Shown piece after piece: positions 44,974 through 53,855 of a stretch of 64,000 bases of DNA. The DNA lies in the NCBI RefSeq assembly GCF_009674535.1, contig NZ_WKJK01000023.1, positions 1 to 64,000 on the forward strand. The letters are read 5' to 3'. Position 1 is the first letter of the stretch. Each line of letters begins with the position of its first letter. Both the position numbers and the translations under genes were made by a program. The notes below the pieces were generated by a model that saw only the letters and a list, made by a program, of their open reading frames with translations, was not told the origin of the DNA and ran no database searches. The DNA comes from Duganella guangzhouensis. GTDB lineage: Bacteria; Pseudomonadota; Gammaproteobacteria; Burkholderiales; Burkholderiaceae_D.

Positions 44974-44993
44974 TAATCAGTTGACGCTGATTA
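44974..44993. promoter_or_regulatory. Candidate LysR operator (7-bp inverted repeat)
   Basis: TAATCAG-TTGACG-CTGATTA, a perfect 7-bp dyad with six-base spacer in the intergenic region between the LysR gene and the catabolic operon. A minus-strand promoter for the regulator (ATGACA, 18 bp, TACAAT at 44943-44938) lies beside it. Confidence 0.55.
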
Positions 44994-45026
44994 GAATCGC
45001 TTCACAAGAGCTAGCAAGGAGACCAC

Positions 45027-46655
45027 ATGAATCAGGCAACCGCCTCCACCACCGAAGTGCTCATCATTGGCGCCGGCCCCTCCGGCCTGGCGCTGGCGAT
45101 TGAACTCGGTTCACGCGCGATCTCGTGCATCGTCGTTGAGCGCAACGCGCGCGTCGGCGTCGCGCCACGCGCCAAAACCACCAATGTGCGTACCCGTGAA
45201 CATCTGCGTCGCTGGGGTATCGCCGACAAGCTGGCGGAAGCCTCCCCGCTCGGCCTCGACTATCCATCGGACGTCATGTTCGTCACCCGGCTGGGCGGCT
45301 ATCCGCTGGCGCGCTTCGAGAATGCGTTTAACTGCGCGCCGCACCGCCATTCCCTGTACTCGGAGCACGCGCAGTGGATTCCGCAGTACACCCTGGAAAA
45401 AATTCTCAAGGAGCACGCCCAAACGCTGCCCAGCGTGCAGTTTCGTTTTCTGACCGAACTTGAATCGTTCGAGCAGGATGCCAGCGTGGTGCGGGCCATC
45501 ACGCGCCACGTCGATAGCGGTGTGACCGAAGTGATTTCCAGCCAGTACATTGTCGGCGCCGATGGTGCGCGCAGCATGGTGAGGGGCGCCATCGGTGCCA
45601 AAATGGAAGGTAGTTACGGCCTGTCGCGTAATTACAATATCGTGTTCCGCGCGCCGGGCCTGGCGGCTGCCCACCCGCATGGCAAGGCCATTATGTACTG
45701 GCAGATCAATGCCGACACGCCGAGCCTGATCGGTCCGATGGACGTGGACGACACCTGGTTCTTCATGCCGACCGGGGTGCCGCAGGATTTCAAGGTGACC
45801 GATGCCGAAGCGGCAGCACTGATCCGCAAGGCGACCGGCATCGACCTGCCGTATGAAATCAAGAGTACCGATGAATGGGTCGCCAGCCGCCTGATTGCCG
45901 ACAAGTATCAGGACGGCCGGGCCATTCTGGTGGGCGATGCCTGCCACTTGCATCCGCCGTTCGGCGGCTACGGCATGAACATGGGCGTCGCCGACGGCGT
46001 CGACCTGGGGTGGAAGCTGGCCGCCGTGCTGCGCGGCTGGGGCGGTCCGGCGCTGATCGACAGCTACCAGGCCGAACGCCGTCCGGTGCATCAGCGTGTC
46101 ATGGACGAAGCCGTGGCCAACCACGCGGTGCTGGGCAAGCAACTGACCCAGGACGGCAGCGAGGACGACGGCCCGCTCGGCGTCACGCTGCGGGCGCAGA
46201 TCGGCGCCGCCATCCGCGAAGTCAAGGGGCGTGAATTCAACACGCTGGGCGTGGTGTTGGGCAGTCACTACCACGGCTCAGCCATCGTCGCCAGCGAGGA
46301 TAGCCCGCCGCCGCCGGCGCAGGTGGCGCACGCCACGCCGTCGGCCTATCCCGGCTCACTGGCGCCGCACGCCTGGCTGGTCGATGGCAGCTCGCTGTAC
46401 GACGGCTTTGGACCTGGTTACACGCTGCTGGCCACTGGCGGCTGGAACGCGGCCGATCTGCTGCAAGCACGGCGCGACGCCGACGCCACCGGCGTGCCGT
46501 TGACCGTCTATCAGCCGGAAGCGGATGGCGCCACGCTGCCCGAACTTTATCAATCCCGCCTGGCGCTGATCCGTCCGGACCAGCACGTGGCCTGGCGCGG
46601 CGACATCTGGCCGCACGACGGCAAGGCATTGCTGCGCACTGTATGCGGCTGGTAA
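45027..46655 (+). CDS. FAD-dependent aromatic ring hydroxylase (MhpA/phenol hydroxylase-like)
   Basis: A 542-residue class A flavoprotein monooxygenase: VLIIGAGPSGLALAIELGSR (Rossmann GxGxxG), IVGADGARSMVR (DG motif) and ILVGDACHLHPPFGGYGMNMG (GD motif contacting FAD), followed by a thioredoxin-like C-terminal domain as in MhpA and phenol 2-monooxygenases. It should hydroxylate a phenolic substrate using NAD(P)H and O2, producing a catechol- or hydroquinone-type product for the dioxygenase two genes downstream. A strong AAGGAG site precedes the ATG. First gene of the operon. Confidence 0.9.
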   Translation: MNQATASTTEVLIIGAGPSGLALAIELGSRAISCIVVERNARVGVAPRAKTTNVRTREHLRRWGIADKLAEASPLGLDYPSDVMFVTRLGGYPLARFENAFNCAPHRHSLYSEHAQWIPQYTLEKILKEHAQTLPSVQFRFLTELESFEQDASVVRAITRHVDSGVTEVISSQYIVGADGARSMVRGAIGAKMEGSYGLSRNYNIVFRAPGLAAAHPHGKAIMYWQINADTPSLIGPMDVDDTWFFMPTGVPQDFKVTDAEAAALIRKATGIDLPYEIKSTDEWVASRLIADKYQDGRAILVGDACHLHPPFGGYGMNMGVADGVDLGWKLAAVLRGWGGPALIDSYQAERRPVHQRVMDEAVANHAVLGKQLTQDGSEDDGPLGVTLRAQIGAAIREVKGREFNTLGVVLGSHYHGSAIVASEDSPPPPAQVAHATPSAYPGSLAPHAWLVDGSSLYDGFGPGYTLLATGGWNAADLLQARRDADATGVPLTVYQPEADGATLPELYQSRLALIRPDQHVAWRGDIWPHDGKALLRTVCGW

Positions 46656-46688
46656 GCCGCTCCTCAACCCTCACCTGGAATAAAAGCG

Positions 46689-47525
46689 ATGAAACTGTTA
46701 CGTGTGGGCGCACCTGGCGCCGAAAAACCTGCCGCCCTGGACGCGCAAGGCGGCATCCGCGACCTGTCGGCGCTGGTGCCCGACCTGACGCCGGACTGGC
46801 TGTCGCCCGGGCGCCTGCGGGCATTGGCCGCCATTGATCTGACCCAGCTGCCGCTGGTGGACGCCGGCGTGCGCATCGGTGTACCGGTGGCCGGCATCCG
46901 CCAGTTCGTCGCCATCGGCCTGAACTATCGCAAGCACGCGGAAGAATCGGGCTTGCCGTTACCGGCCGAACCCATTGTGTTCACCAAAGCCATCACCTCG
47001 CTCAGCGGCGCCAATGACGATATCGCGCTGCCGCCGGGCTCCGAGCAGACCGACTGGGAAATTGAACTGGGCATCATCATCGGCAGCACCGCGCGCCGCG
47101 TCAGCGAAGCCGATGCGCTGGGCCACGTGGCCGGCTACTGCGCCGCCAACGATGTCTCGGAACGCCACTGGCAAATCCACCGCAACGGCCAGTGGGGCAA
47201 AGGCAAAAGCTTCGACAGCTTTGGTCCGATCGGCCCATGGCTGGTGACCGCCGACGAGATCCCCGATCCGCAGACGCTGGACATGGAACTGCGCGTCAAC
47301 GGTGACGTCAAGCAGGCCAGCAACACCTCCGACATGATTTTCTCGGTGGCGCAGATCGTCTCCTACCTGAGCCAGTTCATGACGCTGCTGCCGGGTGACG
47401 TGATCGTCACCGGCACCCCGGCCGGCGTTGGCCTGGGCATGAAACCGCAGCAGTTCCTGCGCAAGGGCGATGTGGTGACGCTCAGCATCGCCCAGCTTGG
47501 CGCGCAAACCCAACGCGTCGTTTGA
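46689..47525 (+). CDS. Fumarylacetoacetate hydrolase (FAH)-family protein
   Basis: A 278-residue FAH-fold enzyme with the metal/active-site signatures FVAIGLNYRKHAEESGLP, PIVFTKAITSLSG, DWEIELGIIIG (acidic metal ligands), GYCAANDVSERHWQ, GKSFDSFGPIGPWLV and GDVIVTGTPAGVGLG. Members hydrolyse acylpyruvates or fumarylacetoacetate, or isomerise/decarboxylate meta-cleavage products. Its place between a hydroxylase and an extradiol dioxygenase points to processing of the ring-cleavage product. Confidence 0.9.
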   Translation: MKLLRVGAPGAEKPAALDAQGGIRDLSALVPDLTPDWLSPGRLRALAAIDLTQLPLVDAGVRIGVPVAGIRQFVAIGLNYRKHAEESGLPLPAEPIVFTKAITSLSGANDDIALPPGSEQTDWEIELGIIIGSTARRVSEADALGHVAGYCAANDVSERHWQIHRNGQWGKGKSFDSFGPIGPWLVTADEIPDPQTLDMELRVNGDVKQASNTSDMIFSVAQIVSYLSQFMTLLPGDVIVTGTPAGVGLGMKPQQFLRKGDVVTLSIAQLGAQTQRVV

Positions 47526-47581
47526 TCTGGACATTAGCGGCCGCAGAGCCGCGTCCTTGCCGCACCTTAGTGGAGACCTAG

Positions 47582-48532
47582 ATGAAGAGCGAACACCCGC
47601 GTATTGAACCCGTTGTCACGGCCGTTCATTCGGTCGATGAATTTACCTTTAGCGTGCCGGACTTGCAGGCGGCGCTACATTTCTATTCCAGCTTCGGCCT
47701 TGAGGTGCGACGCGAGGACGGTGGGCTGGGACTGTACACCGACGGCCACCCGCATCGCTGGGGGCGGGTGCTGGAGGGCGGCAGCAAAAAACTGCTGTGG
47801 ATCACGCTGGGCATCTATGCCGCCGACGCTGACGCCTTGATACGGCGCTGCGCCGCCAACGCGGTCGTTTTGATCGAGCGTCCGCATGCGCTGGCGCCGG
47901 ACGGCATCTGGCTGGCGGCGCCGGATGGTGTGGCGGTGTGTCTGCGGGTTGCGGACAAGACCTCGCCCAGTGTCAAGGCACCGCGCGAGTTCGCGCCCGA
48001 ACGCAGCGACGCCGGACGCGCGCCGTGCCGTAGCGCGATCCAGCAGGTCAGGCCGACGCATCTGTCACACATCCTGCTGTTCACGCCGGACATCGGCGCC
48101 GCAATGTCTTTCTACTGCGATGTGCTGGGCCTGCGGCTGTCGGACCGCTCTGGTGACAACATCGCTTTTGTACATAGCCCGCATGGCAGCGATCATCACC
48201 TGATCGCCTTCGCCAAGTCGCTGGGACCCGGCTTGCACCACACCAGCTGGAATGTCAGCTCCTTCGACGCTGTCGGTCTCGGCGCGCAACAGATGGTGCA
48301 GGCGGGCTATCCGGATGGCTGGGGCCTGGGGCGCCATGTGCTGGGCTCCAATTACTTCCGCTACGTGCGCGATCCATGGGGCAGTTACGCCGAATACTCG
48401 TTTGACATCGACTTTATCCCGGCCGGCGCGGTGTGGCCAGCCGCAGACTATCCACCGGAGGACGCGCTCTACGTCTGGGGCCCGAGCTTGCCGGAGGATT
48501 TCATCACCAATCATGAGGTTCCCATCATGTAA
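47582..48532 (+). CDS. Type I extradiol dioxygenase (VOC superfamily)
   Basis: A 316-residue two-module vicinal-oxygen-chelate protein. The C-terminal module supplies the 2-His-1-carboxylate metal site: His in THLSHILLFT (about residue 161), His in GLHHTSWNV (about 221) and Glu in SYAEYSFDID (about 275). It resembles 2,3-dihydroxybiphenyl/catechol 2,3-dioxygenase-type enzymes, which cleave catechols next to the hydroxyls. The N-terminal module (EFTFSVPDLQAALHFY) has lost metal ligands, as usual. It catalyses the central ring cleavage of the operon. Confidence 0.88.
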   Translation: MKSEHPRIEPVVTAVHSVDEFTFSVPDLQAALHFYSSFGLEVRREDGGLGLYTDGHPHRWGRVLEGGSKKLLWITLGIYAADADALIRRCAANAVVLIERPHALAPDGIWLAAPDGVAVCLRVADKTSPSVKAPREFAPERSDAGRAPCRSAIQQVRPTHLSHILLFTPDIGAAMSFYCDVLGLRLSDRSGDNIAFVHSPHGSDHHLIAFAKSLGPGLHHTSWNVSSFDAVGLGAQQMVQAGYPDGWGLGRHVLGSNYFRYVRDPWGSYAEYSFDIDFIPAGAVWPAADYPPEDALYVWGPSLPEDFITNHEVPIM

Positions 48533-48571
48533 TTGCAGTACTTTAAAAACTAAAAATACGGAGACAAAAAA

Positions 48572-49666
48572 ATGAACCACAAGTTCAAAGCAGCGCTGAT
48601 GCTGTCGGCGCTGGCGCCGGCCTACGCGCTGGCGCAAGGCAGCAACATCACGTTTTATGGCAAGCTCGATGTGGCGATCGAGAACGTCCGCTTCTCGGCG
48701 GCGTCGGGCAAGGCCGCGTCAACGGCGAGCTACCTGTCCAACGACATTTCCTACTGGGGCCTGCGCGGCAACGAAGATCTGGGCGACGGTACACGCGCCT
48801 ACTTCAAGCTGGAGTCGGGCTTCAGCGCCGACACGGGCACCAGCTCCGGCGGCAACCAGCTGTTCGACCGCGAGGCGCTGGTCGGCTATGGCGCCACATG
48901 GGGAGCCTTGCAGTTGGGCAGCCAATACGCGCCGAGCCTGTTCGTGCAGGCGCGCAGCGATCCGTTCGGCCGTAACAACAACGGCAACGGCATCACGCTG
49001 ACGCAGCAAATCCCCGGCAACCTGCGTGGCTTCGTTGGCCAGCTGCCGCTGAATAACGCGGTGCAGTACATCTCGCCGTCGCTGGATGGCGTGGTGGTGC
49101 GCGTGCTGCACAGTTTCAGCGAACGCGCCGCGGCGCCCAAGGACTTGGGCGAGTTCAGCGGCGGCAGCATCGATTACTTCAAGGGCGGGCCGCTGTATGT
49201 CGGCTTAAGTTACGAGGTGCAGAAATTGGCCGGCGCCACGCCGACCACGGTGCTGTCGAACAAAACCGCCGCCCTGGGCGCCAGCTATGTGTTTTCGCAG
49301 GCCAAACTGTTTGGCTACCTGATGCATAACACGCTGACCAACGCCGCCGCCGTCAATGCGCAGCTGGTCGGCGTCAGCGTGCCGCTCGGCCTGTCCGACG
49401 TCAAGGCCAGCTACTCGCAGCGCAAGCTGAATGGCGATGACGCCGGCAAGGCCAATATCATCGCGATCGGTTATTTTTACCATCTTTCCAAACGCACCGA
49501 GGTGTACACCTCGTGGGCCCACCTGCATAACGGCGCCGGGACCAATTTCGGCATCTGGCCCAGCGATAAAACCTATGCGCCACCGGTGGTCGCCGGCGGC
49601 GCGGGCCTGCCGGTGCTCGGACAGAGCATCAACAGTTTGGAACTAGGCTTGCGCCACTTCTTCTAA
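48572..49666 (+). CDS. Outer-membrane porin (Burkholderiales OmpC-like)
   Basis: A 364-residue porin with signal peptide (HKFKAALMLSALAPAYALAQ), the typical opening SNITFYGKLDVAIE, alternating beta-strand pattern, a GRNNNGNG loop and a C-terminal strand ending in Phe (LELGLRHFF), the outer-membrane insertion signal. Within a catabolic operon it probably admits the aromatic substrate. AAGGAG for the next gene overlaps its stop codon. Confidence 0.92.
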   Translation: MNHKFKAALMLSALAPAYALAQGSNITFYGKLDVAIENVRFSAASGKAASTASYLSNDISYWGLRGNEDLGDGTRAYFKLESGFSADTGTSSGGNQLFDREALVGYGATWGALQLGSQYAPSLFVQARSDPFGRNNNGNGITLTQQIPGNLRGFVGQLPLNNAVQYISPSLDGVVVRVLHSFSERAAAPKDLGEFSGGSIDYFKGGPLYVGLSYEVQKLAGATPTTVLSNKTAALGASYVFSQAKLFGYLMHNTLTNAAAVNAQLVGVSVPLGLSDVKASYSQRKLNGDDAGKANIIAIGYFYHLSKRTEVYTSWAHLHNGAGTNFGIWPSDKTYAPPVVAGGAGLPVLGQSINSLELGLRHFF

Positions 49667-49678
49667 GGAGACTTGAAT

Positions 49679-51001
49679 ATGGTTGCTCAAACAATGACGC
49701 CGGCGGCGGTGATGAACGGCGCGAAGATCTCGGGCCTGCAAATCCTGACGCTGGTGCTGTGCTTTCTGGTGGTGGCGGCGGACGGCTTCGACGTCGCCGC
49801 CGCCGGCTACGTGGCGCCGCTGCTGAAGCGCGAGTGGTCGCTGGCGGCGCCGCAGATGGGGCCGATCTTCGGCGCCGGTCTGTTCGGCCTGGCCATCGGC
49901 AGTTTTATTTTCGGGCCGCTGGCCGACCGCATCGGCCGCCGCCGCGTGATCGTGCTGTCGATGCTGCTGTTCGCCGTCGGCAGCATCGCCTGCGGCTATG
50001 CGGATTCGGTCTCGTCGCTGGTGACGCTGCGCTTTCTGACCGGGCTGGGACTGGGCGGCGCCATGCCGGCCGCGCTGACGCTGTCGTCGGAATTCGCGCC
50101 GGAGCGCAACCGCGCGCTGCTGGTGACGCTGATGTTCTGCGGCTTTACGCTCGGGCTGGCGTTTGGCGGCGGCATCGCCGCGCTGCTGATTCCGCGCTTC
50201 GGCTGGCAAGGCGTGTTCTTCTTCGGCGGCGCGGTGCCGCTGGTGCTGGCGCCGCTGGTCTGGCTGCTGCTGCCGGAATCGCTGCGCTTCATGGCCGGCA
50301 AGCCGAAATATGAGGCCGAGGCGCGCGCCGTGGTGCGCCGCCTGACCGGCCGCGATGACGTGCGGCTGGAAGTGGTCGTGCCCGGCGAGCCGGCCGCCAG
50401 CAAGACCGGCGTGGCCGCCACGCTGTTCAATGCGCATTACCGCAGCGGCACGCTGCTGCTGTGGCTGGCGTTCTTTTGCACCTTGTGGGTGTACTACCAG
50501 GTCAGCAGCTGGCTGCCGACGGTGATCACCGACAGCGGCATTCCGGTCACCGAGGCCGCCACCATCGGCGCCATGATGCCGGTCGGCGGCACCATCGGCT
50601 CGCTGATCAATGCGCGCCTGATGGACCGCTACAACCCGTTCTTCGTGTTGACCGCGTCATACGTGGTGGCGGCGCTGTCGATCGCGCTGATTGGCGTGGC
50701 GATCGTCCATCCGGGCTGGCTGTACCTGGCGGTGTTCTGCACCGGACTGGGATTGTCCGGTGCGCAGACCGGCGCCAATGTGCTGGTCTCCGGCTTCTAC
50801 GCCACGGCGGCGCGCGCCACCGGCGTCAGCTGGGCGCTGGCGGTGGGCCGGGTCGGTTCGATTGTCGGCTCGGTCAGTGGCGGTTTCCTGCTGGCGGCGC
50901 TGGCGACCAGGCAGACCGCTTTCCTGGTGTTCGCCATCCCGGCGGTGATTGCCGGCGGCGCCATGCTGGTCACCGGCCGGCTCTACAAGGAAGGAAAATA
51001 A
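49679..51001 (+). CDS. MFS transporter, aromatic acid:H+ symporter (AAHS) family
   Basis: A 442-residue, twelve-helix transporter. ADGFDVAAAGYVAPLL in helix 1 carries the DxxD-like Asp pattern of AAHS proteins (PcaK, BenK, MhpT); GPLADRIGRRRVIVLSM is the loop 2-3 motif and FAPERNRALLVTLMFCGFTLG the helix 5 region. It should import the aromatic acid used by the operon. ATG 49679 has AAGGAG at eight bases. Confidence 0.9.
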   Translation: MVAQTMTPAAVMNGAKISGLQILTLVLCFLVVAADGFDVAAAGYVAPLLKREWSLAAPQMGPIFGAGLFGLAIGSFIFGPLADRIGRRRVIVLSMLLFAVGSIACGYADSVSSLVTLRFLTGLGLGGAMPAALTLSSEFAPERNRALLVTLMFCGFTLGLAFGGGIAALLIPRFGWQGVFFFGGAVPLVLAPLVWLLLPESLRFMAGKPKYEAEARAVVRRLTGRDDVRLEVVVPGEPAASKTGVAATLFNAHYRSGTLLLWLAFFCTLWVYYQVSSWLPTVITDSGIPVTEAATIGAMMPVGGTIGSLINARLMDRYNPFFVLTASYVVAALSIALIGVAIVHPGWLYLAVFCTGLGLSGAQTGANVLVSGFYATAARATGVSWALAVGRVGSIVGSVSGGFLLAALATRQTAFLVFAIPAVIAGGAMLVTGRLYKEGK

Positions 51002-51004
51002 ACC

Positions 51005-51463
51005 ATGCGTCAAGTGATCAACTATCTGTTGCTGGCGCTGCTGTTGGCGCTGGTGGGGCCACTGCGTGCCGCCGAGCTGGGCTCCCGCGAGGAGGCGGTG
51101 GCGATGGTGCACAAGGCGGTGGCCATGCTGGCCGACAGCGGCAGGGAAAAGACCATCGCCGAAGTCAATAATCCCAAGGGCCGTTTTGTCGACCGCGACC
51201 TGTACGTGGTGATTCACGATATGCAAGGCAAGGTGCTGGCCAACCCGGTGCTGCCGCGCATGGTGGGCGTCGATCTGTCCGGCGTCAAGGACGTCGACGG
51301 CAAGATGTTCATCAAGGAGCGACTGGAGATGCTCAAGTCCGCCAGCAACGGCTGGATCGATTTCAAGTGGCCCAGTTCGGTCACCAGGCAGATCGAGATG
51401 CGCTCGGTCTATTTTGAACGCGCGGGCGATCTGGTGATCACCTGCGGAATTCTGAAACACTGA
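51005..51463 (+). CDS. Exported single Cache (sCache_2-like) domain protein
   Basis: A 152-residue protein with signal peptide (NYLLLALLLALVGPLRAAEL) and a Cache fold: a helix with EEAVAMVHKAVAMLADSG, then DLYVVIHDMQGKVLANP, GVDLSGVKDVDGKMFIKE and the C-terminal strands SVYFERAGDLVITCGIL. Cache domains normally bind small ligands for chemoreceptors and kinases; free-standing periplasmic versions occur in many proteobacteria without an established role. Here it lies 3 bp after the transporter gene in the catabolic operon, so it may bind the operon's substrate. Confidence 0.8.
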   Translation: MRQVINYLLLALLLALVGPLRAAELGSREEAVAMVHKAVAMLADSGREKTIAEVNNPKGRFVDRDLYVVIHDMQGKVLANPVLPRMVGVDLSGVKDVDGKMFIKERLEMLKSASNGWIDFKWPSSVTRQIEMRSVYFERAGDLVITCGILKH

Positions 51464-51473
51464 AGGAATGGTT

Positions 51474-52244
51474 ATGGATATCAGCAAGTACAGCGGTCCT
51501 GGCGGCATGCAGGTGGAGGAGTTGGGCGCGGGGAAGCGCATCGTGTTCGTGCACGGCGGCGGCGCCGGCGGCGCGCTGGCGTGGAAGGCGCAGGCGCCGT
51601 TGGCGGCCGATTGGCTGCTGGTCATGCCTTCGCGGCCCGGCTACAACGGCAGTACGCCCAATCCGCTGGGCGGCGAGGACTTTGATTACGACGCCGCCTT
51701 GATCGCCCAACTGATCCAGCCGGGCGATCACGTGGTCGCGCATTCCTATGGCGCGGCGGTGGCCATGCTGGCGGTGGCGCAGGTGACGGACAAGGTGGCG
51801 TCGCTGACCATCATCGAATCGGGCACCAGCGACATCGCCAAGGACGATCCGGCGGTGACGGCGTTTCACTACGCGACGCTGGGCCTGGCGGCGCAACCAC
51901 CGAAGAATGACGAGGAGTTCTTGCGTACGCTATTCCGCATCATCGAGCCGAGCCGGCCATTGCCGCCGACGCTGCCGCCGCCACTGCAGGCGTTTGCAAG
52001 GCATCTGCCGAAATTCCGTTTCCCTGCCGCCGCAAGGGTGCCGGAGCAGGCACTGCGCAATGCCGGCGTGCGTTATCTGCATGTATCAGGTGGACACAGC
52101 CCGGCGTACGAGGGCATCACCAACCGGCTGGCCGAACGACTTGGCGGGCAGCGCATCGTGATCGAGGGCGCCGGCCACATGCCGCAGCAAACCGGCGAGC
52201 CGTTTAACACCGCGCTGGCTGCCTTCCTGCGAGGTGACGCATGA
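51474..52244 (+). CDS. Alpha/beta hydrolase of the catabolic operon
   Basis: A 256-residue alpha/beta hydrolase: oxyanion HGGGAGGALAW, nucleophile AHSYGAAV (Ser near residue 90) and catalytic His in GAGHMPQQTG. Such enzymes hydrolyse meta-cleavage products (MhpC type) or esters; since the operon also encodes an FAH-family protein, its exact step is uncertain. ATG 51474 is preferred over ATG 51468 because AGGA is six bases before the former and adjacent to the latter. The stop overlaps the amidohydrolase start by four bases. Confidence 0.83.
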   Translation: MDISKYSGPGGMQVEELGAGKRIVFVHGGGAGGALAWKAQAPLAADWLLVMPSRPGYNGSTPNPLGGEDFDYDAALIAQLIQPGDHVVAHSYGAAVAMLAVAQVTDKVASLTIIESGTSDIAKDDPAVTAFHYATLGLAAQPPKNDEEFLRTLFRIIEPSRPLPPTLPPPLQAFARHLPKFRFPAAARVPEQALRNAGVRYLHVSGGHSPAYEGITNRLAERLGGQRIVIEGAGHMPQQTGEPFNTALAAFLRGDA

Positions 52245-53719
52245 TCCATCATGGCGTAACAGTGCCCAGGAAATTGTTGGCCGCCTTGCTGGGCGCGTGC
52301 CTGTTGGCGGCGTGTGCCGCGCCGAAGGAGCCGATGGCGGTGGCCAACAGCGGCACCGTGATTCGCAACGTCACCGTGGTCGACACGCGCGATGGCGCAC
52401 TGCGTCCGGGCCAGACGCTGCTGCTTGACGGCGGAAAAATCGTGCGCATCGTCAGCGGCGCGGTGCGTGTCGAAGGCACGGCGCGTGAGATCGATGCCAG
52501 CGGCGCATTCATGGTGCCTGGTTATCTGGACATGCACACCCATGCGCTGCTGACCGCGACCAAGCCAGCCGCCATGGCCTGGCCGATGCTGGTGGCGAAC
52601 TGCATCACCGGCGTCCGCGAAATGGCGGGCTCGGCACAGCTGATCCAGTTGGCCCACGCCATCAATGCGGACAGCGCAGCCGGCAAGCTGACGGCACCTG
52701 AAATTCTGGCGGTGCCTGGCGATATTCTGGCGGCACCGCTGACGCCGGAGCAGGCGGTGCAACGGGTGCGCCAGCAAAAGCAGATGGGCGCGGATTTCAT
52801 CAAGGTCGCCGGTGGCAACCATGACGGCACACTGGCCGTACTCGATGAAGCGCGCGCGCAGGGACTCACCGTCTCTGGCCACATGCCGTTGGCGCTGCAG
52901 GCCGCCAGCGCCGCCGACGCCGGCTGGCGCGCGATCGAACATCTGGGTTCCGGCTTGGGCATGGTGCTGGATTGCTCCACAGCGGAAGATGCCGTGCGTA
53001 GTGCTTTGTTGCACGGGGAGGGCGCGCCGCCGCCACCGCCTGCCGCGCTGCCATTGGCCATTGTCAGTCCGATGCTGTTCCGCGCGGCGGACGCGCCGTT
53101 CTATCAAAAAGCGATGGACGGCTATAGCGAAGCGAAATGCACGGCACTGGCGCGGCGCTTTGCGCAGCGCGGCACGTGGCAGGTGCCTACCTTGATCCGT
53201 TTGCGTACCGCTGCCTTCAGCACGGCGCCGCAATACCGCGAAGATCCGGCGCTGGTCCATGTCGACCAGGACACCCGCGCATTATGGGAGCGGTTGGCGC
53301 GGCAGTACGAGGCCACGGTGCCGGCATCGGCGTCCGCCACATTTCAGCGGTATTACAGCCTGCAGCGGCAACTGGTCGGGCTGCTGGCGCGTAACGGTGT
53401 CAAGATGATGGCGGGATCCGATCTTGGTGGTATTTGGGTCATTCCGGGGATCAGCTTGCACCAGGAGTTCGGCGAACTGGCCGCAGCCGGGCTGACGCCG
53501 TTTCAGATATTGCAGATGACCACCTTGAATGGCGCCGAATTTCTGCATCGCGAAGCCGAGATGGGAACGGTGGAAGCGGGGAAAAATGCCGACCTGGTCC
53601 TGCTATCGGCAAACCCGCTGGTCGATGTCAGCAACTTATCGCGCATATCCGCCGTGGTGTTGAAAGGCCGCTACCTCGATCGGAAGGCATTGGACGCCTT
53701 GAAGCAATCTTCAGGCTAG
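52241..53719 (+). CDS. Amidohydrolase-superfamily lipoprotein
   Basis: A 492-residue protein with a lipoprotein signal (ALLGACLLAACAAPK; lipobox LAAC). The metal site is complete: HxH in YLDMHTHALL, a Lys in DFIKVAGG, His in VSGHMPL and IEHLGSG, and Asp in MAGSDLGG. It resembles the imidazolonepropionase/Xaa-Pro dipeptidase-like amidohydrolases. As an envelope lipoprotein it might release the aromatic substrate from an amide or ester conjugate before uptake; this is inference from the operon. It overlaps the hydrolase gene (ATGA) and is the last operon gene. Confidence 0.85.
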   Translation: MIHHGVTVPRKLLAALLGACLLAACAAPKEPMAVANSGTVIRNVTVVDTRDGALRPGQTLLLDGGKIVRIVSGAVRVEGTAREIDASGAFMVPGYLDMHTHALLTATKPAAMAWPMLVANCITGVREMAGSAQLIQLAHAINADSAAGKLTAPEILAVPGDILAAPLTPEQAVQRVRQQKQMGADFIKVAGGNHDGTLAVLDEARAQGLTVSGHMPLALQAASAADAGWRAIEHLGSGLGMVLDCSTAEDAVRSALLHGEGAPPPPPAALPLAIVSPMLFRAADAPFYQKAMDGYSEAKCTALARRFAQRGTWQVPTLIRLRTAAFSTAPQYREDPALVHVDQDTRALWERLARQYEATVPASASATFQRYYSLQRQLVGLLARNGVKMMAGSDLGGIWVIPGISLHQEFGELAAAGLTPFQILQMTTLNGAEFLHREAEMGTVEAGKNADLVLLSANPLVDVSNLSRISAVVLKGRYLDRKALDALKQSSG

Positions 53720-53855
53720 CGTTGGGCACAAGGTTTCGGTGCTCCGTCCCGATCCCGGTCAATTGTTGCCTAGGCGAAAATTGCCATATACAATAGTGTT
53801 TATTGCAATTATTTTAGTGCAATATATTTTTGCAACAATTATTCTCGGGAGAAAT

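Noticed and set aside
45111..46274. 387-codon minus-strand frame opposite the FAD monooxygenase
   Set aside because: A shadow of the monooxygenase reading frame; no motif.
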